A stretch of DNA of 64,000 nt from Clostridiales bacterium (GTDB taxonomy: Bacteria > Bacillota > Clostridia > Lachnospirales > Lachnospiraceae): NCBI GenBank assembly GCA_019424245.1, contig JAHYZV010000001.1:186001-250000 (forward strand). The letters run 5' to 3'. A model generated the notes under the pieces. That model made no database searches. It had not been told where the DNA came from and saw only the letters and a program-made list of their open reading frames with translations. The translations under genes and the position numbers were made by a program. Of this stretch, positions 27,175 to 34,851 are shown piece by piece. The number at the start of each line of letters is the position of its first letter. Positions within the stretch are counted from its first letter, which is position 1.

Positions 27175-27696
27175 TTAAGCATTTTTAAATAAATCATTAA
27201 GATATTCAGTAATCTGAACTCTGATATCATCATAATCAGACGGATGCATCATATAACCATATGCAACGATAGAATCCTTGTCGTAATATATATTAAGATT
27301 AAACCACCACGCAACATCAGAAGTTATTGAATCATCTGTTTTATTATAACCTTTATAAGTGGCTATATTAATTTCATGCAAAAGATAATAGAAAAATCCA
27401 TTGGCATTATTATCAGATATCACTTTTGTTCCATTTACATGGGCATTCTGTCCGCTGACAGACAGCTGCCAGCTTCCATCCGCATTCTGCTTAAGATTAT
27501 AACTTAAAGATAACACATTATCAGCATAATCATTGTATGTAAAACTAAGACCTTTGCCATAAGCATCATCTATCTGTGCCTGAGTCTCCTGGGTTTCGGT
27601 TGAATCTGCAGTAATACTTTTTGCACCGCATCCCTGTAATGGGATAATACATAATTCTAATATAAACATAAATGCGAGTATTTTATTCACTTTCAT
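27175..27696 (-). CDS. Lipoprotein of unknown function
   Basis: From ATG 27696 (GGAAGG nine bases upstream) the protein is 173 residues and starts with a lipoprotein signal peptide: KVNK, a hydrophobic core and the lipobox LQGC, with the acylated cysteine at about residue 22. After a flexible Thr/Glu/Gln-rich linker comes a domain with no family I recognise; it holds several Tyr/Trp/Asn-rich strands (YNLKQNADGSWQLSVSG, DVAWWFNLNIYYDKDS). It sits between rpmF and plsX, which are normally adjacent. A -10-like TATACT at 27731-27736 hints at its own promoter. Surface-exposed function unknown. Confidence 0.75.
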   Translation of the reverse strand: MKVNKILAFMFILELCIIPLQGCGAKSITADSTETQETQAQIDDAYGKGLSFTYNDYADNVLSLSYNLKQNADGSWQLSVSGQNAHVNGTKVISDNNANGFFYYLLHEINIATYKGYNKTDDSITSDVAWWFNLNIYYDKDSIVAYGYMMHPSDYDDIRVQITEYLNDLFKNA

Positions 27697-27750
27697 AATT
27701 AAAAGCCTTCCCTTTATCAAAATCCCACATAGTATAACACATTTCTTTAT

Positions 27751-27782
27751 AAAACAAAACAAGCTGCCCCAGACGGGACAGC
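27751..27782 (-). terminator. Terminator after rpmF
   Basis: GCTGTCCC-GTCT-GGGGCAGC stem (8 bp, one G-U) followed by TTGTTTTGTTTT on the minus strand, 22 bases after the rpmF stop. Confidence 0.85.
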
Positions 27783-27804
27783 CTATCAAAATTCATGTTA
27801 GTAA

Positions 27805-27984
27805 TTAGTCAACAGAGATGATTTCTTTCTTGTTATAAGAACCACAAGACTTGCATACTCTATGAGGCATCATTAAAGCGCCACACTTTGAGCACTTTAC
27901 AAGATTTGGAGCAGCCATCTTCCAGTTTGCTCTTCTCTTATCTCTTCTTGCCTTTGAAGATTTATTCTTTGGACAAATTGACAT
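27805..27984 (-). CDS. rpmF: 50S ribosomal protein L32
   Basis: A 59-residue gene. It starts MSICPKNKSSKARRDKRRAN, the L32 N-terminus, followed by a zinc ribbon with two Cys pairs (CSKCG and CKSCG). AAGGAGGTG precedes ATG 27984. It sits three bases after the DUF177 gene and ends with a terminator. The four-cysteine form suggests a zinc-binding paralogue rather than a cysteine-free one. Confidence 0.96.
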   Translation of the reverse strand: MSICPKNKSSKARRDKRRANWKMAAPNLVKCSKCGALMMPHRVCKSCGSYNKKEIISVD

Positions 27985-27987
27985 ATG

Positions 27988-28512
27988 TTACACCTCCTTA
28001 AAATTCTTTAAAATATCTTTGAAAACAGACATTCTTGGATCCAGGGACTCTCGGTCACAGCCACACTCTGAGACATTCAGGTTGTGTCCGCATATAGAAC
28101 ATAGCCCCTTGCAATCAGGGGTACATAATGTCTTACCCGGCATGGATATCAGTATTTCGCCGAAAACTAATCTGTCCACGTCGAGTTCGTATCCACCAAT
28201 ATAGTCTTTTTCTTCCTTTGCTTCTTCCCCGGCAGCATTGTCTGAGAAATCAACGATTTCATCAACACTGTACTCTACTTTCGTAGGAACAGACTCTAAA
28301 CATCTGTCACATGGAATATCAAGAACAACAAAGCTCTCAGCTTTAATCTCAAGCTTATTCTTACCAATTCTGGTAATGCTTAATTCAAACTCTGGCTTCT
28401 CAAGTATACTATACTTAGCGATTCCAGTGTCAAAGCTTTCTGATTCAATTGAAACCTTTTCTATTCTTTCATCCTGTGAACCGGATAAAAGCTCTCTTAA
28501 ATCAATTAGCAT
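27988..28512 (-). CDS. DUF177 (YceD/YlbN) family protein
   Basis: A 174-residue member of the family always found next to rpmF; in plants and E. coli it is linked to 23S rRNA maturation. CDRCLESVP and the Cys-rich tail CTPDCKGLCSICGHNL with SECGC form a likely metal-binding site. ATG 28512 follows GGAG with six-base spacing; a TTG at 28524 lacks support. A consensus sigma-A promoter lies 62 bases upstream, so DUF177-rpmF is expressed as its own unit. Confidence 0.92.
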   Translation of the reverse strand: MLIDLRELLSGSQDERIEKVSIESESFDTGIAKYSILEKPEFELSITRIGKNKLEIKAESFVVLDIPCDRCLESVPTKVEYSVDEIVDFSDNAAGEEAKEEKDYIGGYELDVDRLVFGEILISMPGKTLCTPDCKGLCSICGHNLNVSECGCDRESLDPRMSVFKDILKNFKEV

Positions 28513-28548
28513 AATTGTCTCCAATTCATACTATTATGCACAGGAAAA

Positions 28549-28586
28549 GCATGCGCTAATCCACACCTTGTCAATTATACGCATGC
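28549..28586. promoter_or_regulatory. Inverted repeat over the DUF177-rpmF promoter
   Basis: GCATGCG (28549-28555) and its complement CGCATGC (28580-28586) lie 24 bases apart. The upstream arm abuts the -10 box inside the spacer and the other arm lies downstream of the expected start point. It could be an operator or a 5' hairpin. Confidence 0.45.
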
Positions 28587-28602
28587 TCCCTGTCTTTGTC
28601 AA
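28574..28602 (-). promoter_or_regulatory. Consensus sigma-A promoter for the DUF177-rpmF operon
   Basis: Exact TTGACA (28597-28602) and exact TATAAT (28574-28579) with a 17-base spacer. This is the strongest promoter visible in the window. Confidence 0.92.
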
Positions 28603-28645
28603 CAACAAATTCACTTAAATTCAATATTTTTCGCGAATATGTCAA

Positions 28646-29845
28646 TTATTTTACTAATGCTAATGTTTCTCTTGCGATTGCAAGCTCTTCATTAGTAGGA
28701 ATTACGCAAAGCTTAACCTTAGATTCTGGTGTAGAGATAATTCCTTCTACTCCACAAGCCTTCTCGCTTGCAGCTTCATCAAGTTCAACACCAAGGTATC
28801 CAAGATATTTAGCTACCATTGGACGAAGCCATGCAGCATTCTCACCAACACCAGCTGTAAATGTAATGGCATCAACACCGTTCATAGCTGCTGTGTAAGC
28901 ACCAATATACTTAGCTACTCTGTAAGCATAAGCTTCAAGTGTAACCTTAGCAATTTCGTTACCGTCGTTAGCTGCAGCATTAAGATCTCTGAAATCACTT
29001 GAGATTCCGCCTGACATACCAAGTACACCAGACTTCTTGTTAAGGATATTGAGCATCTCGCTTATTGTAAGGTTCTCATGGTTGCATAAGAACTCTAAGA
29101 TAGCCGGATCAAGGTCACCAGAACGTGTTCCCATGATAAGTCCTTCAAGTGGAGTAAGACCCATAGAAGTATCTACACACTTACCACCAACAGAAGCTGA
29201 GATTGAAGCACCGTTACCAAGGTGGCATACGATAACCTTAGCTGTCTTAGGATCAAGGTTAGCAAACTTGATTGTCTCTTTAGAAACAAAGCTGTGGCTT
29301 GTTCCGTGGAAACCATATCTTCTTACGCCGTACTTCTCATAGTATTCACGAGGAATAGCATATAGGTAAGCCTTTGGCTCCATTGTTCCACCAAATGCTG
29401 TATCCCATACAGCTACATTTGGCTTGCCTGGCATAGCTGCCTCAACGGCTTCAATACCGATAAGGTTAGCTGGGTTATGTAAAGGACCAAGGTCGAAGCA
29501 CTCTCTTACAACCTTCTTAACATCTTCTGTTACAAGACAAGACTCGATATACTTCTCACCTGCGTGAAGTACTCTGTGTCCTACTGCTGCAATCTCATCT
29601 GTAGACTTGATTACGCCGTGCTCAGCATCCTGAAGAGCATCAAGAACAAGCTTAACTGCAATGTTGTGATCCTTCATAGGTGTTTCAACAACATACTTAT
29701 CCTTTCCTGTTGGCTTGTGTGTAAGAACAGAACCTTCAATACCGATTCTTTCTACAAGACCTTTTGCGATTACGCTCTCATCATCCATGTTAATAAGCTG
29801 ATACTTAAGAGATGAGCTTCCACAGTTTAATACTAAAATATTCAT
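28646..29845 (-). CDS. ackA: Acetate kinase
   Basis: Converts acetyl phosphate and ADP to acetate and ATP, the energy-yielding last step of acetate formation. The N-terminus MNILVLNCGSSSLKYQLINM, the adenine-site DTAFGGTMEP and the HLGNGAS motif are diagnostic; the C-terminal GVGENAAWLRPM is also conserved. 399 residues, normal length. AAGGAG lies ten bases before ATG 29845. It follows pta with 27 bases between and ends 44 bases before the next promoter. Confidence 0.98.
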   Translation of the reverse strand: MNILVLNCGSSSLKYQLINMDDESVIAKGLVERIGIEGSVLTHKPTGKDKYVVETPMKDHNIAVKLVLDALQDAEHGVIKSTDEIAAVGHRVLHAGEKYIESCLVTEDVKKVVRECFDLGPLHNPANLIGIEAVEAAMPGKPNVAVWDTAFGGTMEPKAYLYAIPREYYEKYGVRRYGFHGTSHSFVSKETIKFANLDPKTAKVIVCHLGNGASISASVGGKCVDTSMGLTPLEGLIMGTRSGDLDPAILEFLCNHENLTISEMLNILNKKSGVLGMSGGISSDFRDLNAAANDGNEIAKVTLEAYAYRVAKYIGAYTAAMNGVDAITFTAGVGENAAWLRPMVAKYLGYLGVELDEAASEKACGVEGIISTPESKVKLCVIPTNEELAIARETLALVK

Positions 29846-29872
29846 TACAAAAATTCTCCTTAAAAATGTTAA

Positions 29873-30868
29873 TTATGCATTCTGAGCCTGAACAGCTGTC
29901 ATAGCTACTACACCAACGATATCGTCAGCGAAGCATCCTCTTGAAAGATCGTTAACTGGCATAGAAAGTCCCTGAAGAACAGGACCATAAGCTCCAGCCT
30001 TAGCAAGTCTCTGAACAAGCTTATAACCGATGTTACCAGCTTCAAGGTTAGGGAATACAAGTGTATTAGCCTTACCAGCTACCGGGCTCTCAGGTGCCTT
30101 AAGTGCAGCAACTTCTGGAACTAAAGCAGCATCTAACTGAAGCTCACCATCAACAGTGATATCTGGGTACTTCTCTTTTGCAATCTTAACAGCATCAGCA
30201 ACCATAGTTACTCTGTCATGCTTAGCACTTCCGTATGAAGAGAAGCTAAGCATAGCAACCTTAGCGTCCTTTCCTACAAAGCTCTTGAATGAATCTGAAG
30301 AAAGCTTAGCAACCTCAGCAAGCTTCTCTGAATCATAATCTGGGCTTACAGCACAGTCAGCGAATACAAAAAGACCGTTTTCACCGAATTCGCAGTCTGG
30401 AACTTCCATAAGGAAGAAGCCTGAAACTGAGCTGATACCTGGCTTAGTCTTTAATAACTGAAGAGCTGGACGGATTGTGTTACCTGTTGAGTGGCATGCA
30501 CCAGATACTGCTCCATCAGCATCTCCACATTTACACATAAGGCATGCATAGTACATGTAATCCTTCTCCATCTGTTCCTTAGCCATCTCAGGTGTAACAC
30601 CCTTCTTGCTTCTTAACTCAACGAATTTATCAATATACTTCTGCTTATTAGGATCGTTAAATGGATCTACGATTGTGGCGCCAGAAATGTCATAGCCCTT
30701 ACCATACTTCTCGATCTCTTCAGGAGTACCAATGATAACTAAATTAGCAATGCCTTCCTTTAAAATCTTCTCAGCAGCTTCATAAGTTCTCTTATCCATA
30801 GACTCTGGTAAAACGATAGTCTTCTTGTCTGCCTTTGCTCTTTCTTTAATTGTGTCAATAAATGCCAT
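29873..30868 (-). CDS. pta: Phosphate acetyltransferase
   Basis: Makes acetyl phosphate from acetyl-CoA and phosphate for AckA. MAFIDTIKERAKADKKTIVL starts the protein. GACHSTGNTIRPALQLLKT and FPNLEAGNIGYKLVQRL with GPVLQGLSMPVNDLSRGC are substrate-site blocks. ATG 30868 is chosen (331 residues) because GGAGG lies upstream and Pta proteins start near this point; the extra 20 codons to 30928 lie in the 5' leader. A sigma-A promoter and a small inverted repeat are present upstream. Confidence 0.97.
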   Translation of the reverse strand: MAFIDTIKERAKADKKTIVLPESMDKRTYEAAEKILKEGIANLVIIGTPEEIEKYGKGYDISGATIVDPFNDPNKQKYIDKFVELRSKKGVTPEMAKEQMEKDYMYYACLMCKCGDADGAVSGACHSTGNTIRPALQLLKTKPGISSVSGFFLMEVPDCEFGENGLFVFADCAVSPDYDSEKLAEVAKLSSDSFKSFVGKDAKVAMLSFSSYGSAKHDRVTMVADAVKIAKEKYPDITVDGELQLDAALVPEVAALKAPESPVAGKANTLVFPNLEAGNIGYKLVQRLAKAGAYGPVLQGLSMPVNDLSRGCFADDIVGVVAMTAVQAQNA

Positions 30869-30901
30869 GATTAATGACTCCTCCTTATAAAAAAGTAAAT
30901 T

Positions 30902-30919
30902 TTCAGTAAACATACTGAA
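30902..30919. promoter_or_regulatory. Inverted repeat in the pta 5' leader
   Basis: TTCAGTA and its complement separated by four bases (perfect, 18 bases in all), just downstream of the -10 box and 34 bases before the pta start. It could be an operator or a small hairpin. Confidence 0.4.
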
Positions 30920-30930
30920 CTCTGACAAAA

Positions 30931-30959
30931 ATTATATACCAATTTTTAGTCGAAAACAA
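30931..30959 (-). promoter_or_regulatory. Sigma-A promoter for pta-ackA
   Basis: TATAAT (30931-30936, six of six) and TTGTTT (30954-30959) with a 17-base spacer, 62 bases upstream of the pta start. Confidence 0.75.
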
Positions 30960-31019
30960 GGTCGTCTGGCACTTAAAAATGTTTTAAAAACGATACATTG
31001 ACTAAATTCAGCAATATTT

Positions 31020-31048
31020 TTGACATAAATGTACGATTTCAGTAAAAT
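31020..31048 (+). promoter_or_regulatory. Sigma-A promoter for tmcAL
   Basis: TTGACA (31020-31025, exact) and TAAAAT (31043-31048, five of six) with a 17-base spacer, 27 bases before the tmcAL start. Confidence 0.85.
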
Positions 31049-31075
31049 ATAATAAAAACATAAAGGAGACACTAC

Positions 31076-32287
31076 ATGAAAGCATGCGGAATTGTTGCAG
31101 AATATAACCCATTACACACAGGACATGTATATCAGATGAATAAAGCAAAACAGATTTCGCAGGCTGACTGTATTATCGTTGTTATGAGCGGCAATTTTGT
31201 GCAGCGTGGTGAACCGGCAGTAATTGATAAGTATGCAAGAACAAGTGCTGCATTAAAAGCTGGTGCTGATATCGTTGTTGAACTACCTGTATACTACGCA
31301 TTATCAAGTGCAGAGAATTTTGCAAAAGGTGCAGTTCTTACACTTAATGCAATGAAAGCCGCTTCAATCTGTTTTGGTGCTGAAACTGATAATGCAGATT
31401 GTCTGGCAAAGATAAGCCGTACTATAATATCAGAATCGCCTGAATATAAGGCAATTCTTAACAAAGCTCTTGCAGAGGGACTCTCATACCCTGCGGCAAG
31501 ACAGACTGCTCTTCTGGAATATCTGCCAGAATGTAAGGACATAATTACAGGTTCTAATAACATTCTTGCAATTGAATATATAAAAGCAATTCTTTACAAC
31601 AACCTTAACATGACATATTATCCGGTGCTTCGTGAAGGTGCTGGCTACAATGACGACACAGATACCGCTGAGTATGCAAGTGCATTTGGAATAAGAAAAA
31701 TGCTTATGTCAGATGAACATGACAGATTAAAAACATACCTTACTGCCGGTATGTATGAAGAAATCAGCAATTCTAAGAACTGTCCTTTATTTCCTGATGA
31801 TTTCAGCAATATATTTAATTACAAAATGCTTTTTCTTAAACAGCAATGCAATATTAATCATACAGACTTTGCTGAAAAACTTGCTGAATATGAAGATATC
31901 AGTCCGGACATTGCAAACAGGTTTGTAGCTGCATTTACAGGAAGAGACACTATCACAGAATTCGCAATGAAAGTTAAATCAAAGAATATAGTATATTCAA
32001 GAATATGCCGCTGTATCATGCATATAATTCTTGAAACAAGAAAATCTATGTCCGATTCATACAATAATATACCATATATAAGATTATTAGGTTTTAATAA
32101 AACCGGACAACAGTATCTTGGAAGCATCAAGAAAGAACTTGATGTACCTTTCATTACCAAGGCTGCTGATTATAAAAATGAACTTATATTTGACCTTGCA
32201 TGTTCTGATATATATGCACAGGCTGTATATGAAAAGTATGGGTATGTAATGAAGAATGAATTACAACAGAATATAATAAGAATATAA
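31076..32287 (+). CDS. tmcAL: tRNA(Met) cytidine acetate ligase
   Basis: The B. subtilis homologue (YlbM) uses acetate and ATP to make N4-acetylcytidine at the wobble position of elongator tRNA-Met. The N-terminus [18 protein letters not shown] holds the HxGH-type nucleotide motif; [20 protein letters not shown] and GAETDNADC are family blocks. 403 residues, close to the usual 400-415. GGAG precedes ATG 31076. It is divergent from pta and shares the intergenic region with two promoters. Using acetate as substrate, it lies beside the acetate-forming genes. Confidence 0.92.
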   Translation: MKACGIVAEYNPLHTGHVYQMNKAKQISQADCIIVVMSGNFVQRGEPAVIDKYARTSAALKAGADIVVELPVYYALSSAENFAKGAVLTLNAMKAASICFGAETDNADCLAKISRTIISESPEYKAILNKALAEGLSYPAARQTALLEYLPECKDIITGSNNILAIEYIKAILYNNLNMTYYPVLREGAGYNDDTDTAEYASAFGIRKMLMSDEHDRLKTYLTAGMYEEISNSKNCPLFPDDFSNIFNYKMLFLKQQCNINHTDFAEKLAEYEDISPDIANRFVAAFTGRDTITEFAMKVKSKNIVYSRICRCIMHIILETRKSMSDSYNNIPYIRLLGFNKTGQQYLGSIKKELDVPFITKAADYKNELIFDLACSDIYAQAVYEKYGYVMKNELQQNIIRI

Positions 32288-32330
32288 AAAACACCGGCTG
32301 AACCAATCATATGATTCAGCCGGTGTTTTT
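32287..32330. terminator. Bidirectional terminator
   Basis: A 16-bp stem (AAAAACACCGGCTGAA with its complement) and 12-base loop with A/T runs on both sides. It lies between the convergent tmcAL (ending 32287) and UPF0210 gene (ending 32346). Confidence 0.92.
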
Positions 32331-32345
32331 TATCTTAATTCTTAA

Positions 32346-33710
32346 TTAGTTCTTAAAGCTGTGGATTGGTGCAGGAATTCTTCCTACTCTGTTCACGAAT
32401 GCAGAACAGTCAAATTTATTAACAGGCATAATAGGTGCATAACCTAAGAGTCCGCCAAATTCTACTGTCTCTCCAACGCCCTTTCCTACAACAGGAATAA
32501 CTCTTACAGCTGTTGTCTTCTGGTTTACCATGCCAATAGCTGCTTCATCAGCAATAATTCCTGAAATTGTTGTTGCAGGTGTGTCACCTGGAATAGCTAT
32601 CATATCAAGACCAACTGAGCATACACATGTCATAGCTTCAAGCTTTTCGATTGTAAGTGAACCTTCATTAACAGCGTCAATCATTCCCTGATCTTCTGAT
32701 ACAGGAATGAACGCTCCACTAAGTCCGCCTACATAAGAAGATGCCATAACACCGCCCTTCTTAACCTGATCATTAAGCATTGCAAGTGCAGCTGTAGTAC
32801 CAGGTGCTCCTGCTCTCTCAAGTCCGATTTCTTCAAGAATCTCTGCTACTGAATCTCCAACAGCAGGAGTTGGTGCAAGTGAAAGGTCAATAATGCCAAA
32901 AGGTACACCGAGTCTCTTAGAAGCCTCCTGTGCAACAAGCTGTCCAACTCTTGTAATCTTAAATGCTGTCTTCTTGATAGTTTCGCAAAGAACCTCAAAG
33001 CTCTTTCCTCTTACACTCTCAAGTGCGTATTTAACAACACCAGGACCACTGACACCAACATTTATAATTGCATCATCTTCTGTCACACCGTGGAATGCAC
33101 CAGCCATGAAAGGATTATCATCAGGGGCATTACATAACACAACAAGCTTGGCACATCCTAAAGAATCTTTATCCTTAGTAAGTTCTGCTGTCTCTTTAAT
33201 TATCTCGCCCATAAGTCTTACTGCATCCATGTTAATACCAGTCTTTGTTGAACCGACATTAACAGAACTGCATATAAGCTCTGTCTGTGCAAGTGCCTGT
33301 GGAATTGATCTTATTAAAAGTTCATCACTCTTAGTCATTCCTTTTGATACAACTGCTGAATAACCACCAATGAAATTAACACCAACAGTATGAGCCGCTT
33401 TATCAAGAGTTTTCGCAATAGTAACATAATCCTCAGGTGTCTTACATGCAGAAGAACCAACAAGAGAAATAGGTGTAATTGATATTCTCTTATTAACAAT
33501 AGGAACACCGAATTCCTTTGCAATCTCTTCTCCGGTTGAAACTAAATCCTTAGCAAGAGTTGTGATTTTGTTATATATTTTCTCATTTACCTCAGCTAAA
33601 TCAGGACCAGCACAGTCAAGAAGATTAATACCCATAGTAATAGTTCTTACATCAAGGTTCTCTTTCTCGACCATTTTGTTAGTCTCTGTAACTTCCATAA
33701 TATTAATCAT
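32346..33710 (-). CDS. UPF0210 (DUF711) PFL-fold protein
   Basis: A 454-residue protein of the UPF0210 family, whose fold resembles pyruvate formate-lyase/glycyl-radical enzymes. [16 protein letters not shown] is the conserved N-terminus. [35 protein letters not shown] and [19 protein letters not shown] are further conserved stretches. No glycyl-radical motif is visible at the C-terminus, so a radical mechanism is not supported. Almost always encoded next to a UPF0237 ACT protein, as here (33734-34006). Biochemical function unknown. Confidence 0.88.
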   Translation of the reverse strand: MINIMEVTETNKMVEKENLDVRTITMGINLLDCAGPDLAEVNEKIYNKITTLAKDLVSTGEEIAKEFGVPIVNKRISITPISLVGSSACKTPEDYVTIAKTLDKAAHTVGVNFIGGYSAVVSKGMTKSDELLIRSIPQALAQTELICSSVNVGSTKTGINMDAVRLMGEIIKETAELTKDKDSLGCAKLVVLCNAPDDNPFMAGAFHGVTEDDAIINVGVSGPGVVKYALESVRGKSFEVLCETIKKTAFKITRVGQLVAQEASKRLGVPFGIIDLSLAPTPAVGDSVAEILEEIGLERAGAPGTTAALAMLNDQVKKGGVMASSYVGGLSGAFIPVSEDQGMIDAVNEGSLTIEKLEAMTCVCSVGLDMIAIPGDTPATTISGIIADEAAIGMVNQKTTAVRVIPVVGKGVGETVEFGGLLGYAPIMPVNKFDCSAFVNRVGRIPAPIHSFKN

Positions 33711-33733
33711 AGTATTTAAGTCTCCTCACTTTC

Positions 33734-34006
33734 TTAGATACGGTGCATCATGTCAAATATTTCTTCACGCTGGCATTTAATTACAACACCAATATCTTCG
33801 CCAAGCTTATTAAGATCTTCATTAACATTGTCAAAATTCTTTGTAGAACCAGACATATCAACAATCATCATCATATTAAAATATCCTGAAACAATAGTCT
33901 GTGAGATATCAAGGATATTAACCTTTGTATCAGCAAGATAAGTACATACTCTGGCAATAATACCAACAGTATCTTTTCCTACAACAGTAATTACACATTT
34001 TTTCAT
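33734..34006 (-). CDS. ACT-domain protein (UPF0237)
   Basis: A 90-residue stand-alone ACT domain: MKKCVITVVGKDTVGIIARV opens the fold, and TKVNILDISQTIV covers the ligand-binding turn. Stand-alone ACT proteins bind amino acids and control a partner. This one lies 24 bases before the UPF0210 gene and is probably its regulatory partner. GAGGAAAG precedes ATG 34006. The ligand is unknown. Confidence 0.9.
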   Translation of the reverse strand: MKKCVITVVGKDTVGIIARVCTYLADTKVNILDISQTIVSGYFNMMMIVDMSGSTKNFDNVNEDLNKLGEDIGVVIKCQREEIFDMMHRI

Positions 34007-34039
34007 AGCTTTCCTCTTTCTGCACCTTGTAAGCGCCTG

Positions 34040-34849
34040 TTATATTTCGCAAATACCTGATAAAACATCACGCTTTGCAACCTCTATATCAAAATCCGAA
34101 GATTTGAATGAGTTATCTGACATATCAATTTCTAATTTCACTGTCTCATAAGCAAGTTTATCATAGTTATTCTCTTTGCTTAAATGACCAAGATATATTT
34201 TCTTAAGCTTATCATGAAGCAGGGAATTGACAAGCTGTCCGGATGTCTCATTAGAGAGATGTCCTTTATTACCTAATATTCTTTTCTTAAGATAAAAAGG
34301 ATAAGGACCAACCTGTAACATATTGATATCATGATTAGCCTCAACAAGCATAATATCAGATTCTGTCAGATTATCAACCACATAATCATCAAAATACCCT
34401 AAATCAGTTACAACCGATGCTTTTTTTATGCCATCTGCACATTTTTGAGTAAATGTATACGCAACCGGTTCGTTAGCATCATGTGATATACGAAATGGGT
34501 GGACTGTTACATCTCCAATTGAAATATCTTCATCCGCATTTATCTTATTAAATATGCCATCCGGAATATTCCCAAGTGATGAAATCTGTTCTATCCCCTC
34601 TATTGTACCAGGCGTTGAATAGATTGGAATCCCATCTTTTCTCGATATAACACCAAGCCCTTTTGTATGGTCAATATGTTCATGTGTTACAAATATTGCA
34701 TCAATATCTTTAAGACTTAAACCCGCCGTATTAAGTCCTTCTTCAATTCTTTTCCTGCTTATTCCGGCATCAAAAAGAACATGTGTGTCCTCCGTACCAA
34801 GGTAGATGCAGTTCCCACTGCTTCCGCTGGCAATCGGCATCATTCTCAT
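34040..34849 (-). CDS. Metallo-beta-lactamase-fold hydrolase (YycJ/WalJ-like)
   Basis: A 269-residue MBL-fold protein whose metal ligands are visible in THEHIDHTKGL (H-x-H-x-D-H), and further in FRISHDANEP, EANHD and LGHLSKEN. This matches YycJ, the hydrolase of the walRK operon family. It lies only two bases after the FtsA-like stop, with GGAGG ten bases before ATG 34849, so the pair is co-translated. No walRK genes are nearby. YycJ has been linked to DNA repair and cell-wall signalling, but substrate and role are unknown here. Confidence 0.85.
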   Translation of the reverse strand: MRMMPIASGSSGNCIYLGTEDTHVLFDAGISRKRIEEGLNTAGLSLKDIDAIFVTHEHIDHTKGLGVISRKDGIPIYSTPGTIEGIEQISSLGNIPDGIFNKINADEDISIGDVTVHPFRISHDANEPVAYTFTQKCADGIKKASVVTDLGYFDDYVVDNLTESDIMLVEANHDINMLQVGPYPFYLKKRILGNKGHLSNETSGQLVNSLLHDKLKKIYLGHLSKENNYDKLAYETVKLEIDMSDNSFKSSDFDIEVAKRDVLSGICEI

Positions 34850-34851
34850 AA

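Noticed and set aside
32346..33710. Glycyl-radical enzyme activity for UPF0210
   Set aside because: No glycyl-radical motif is seen near the C-terminus and no activating enzyme lies nearby.
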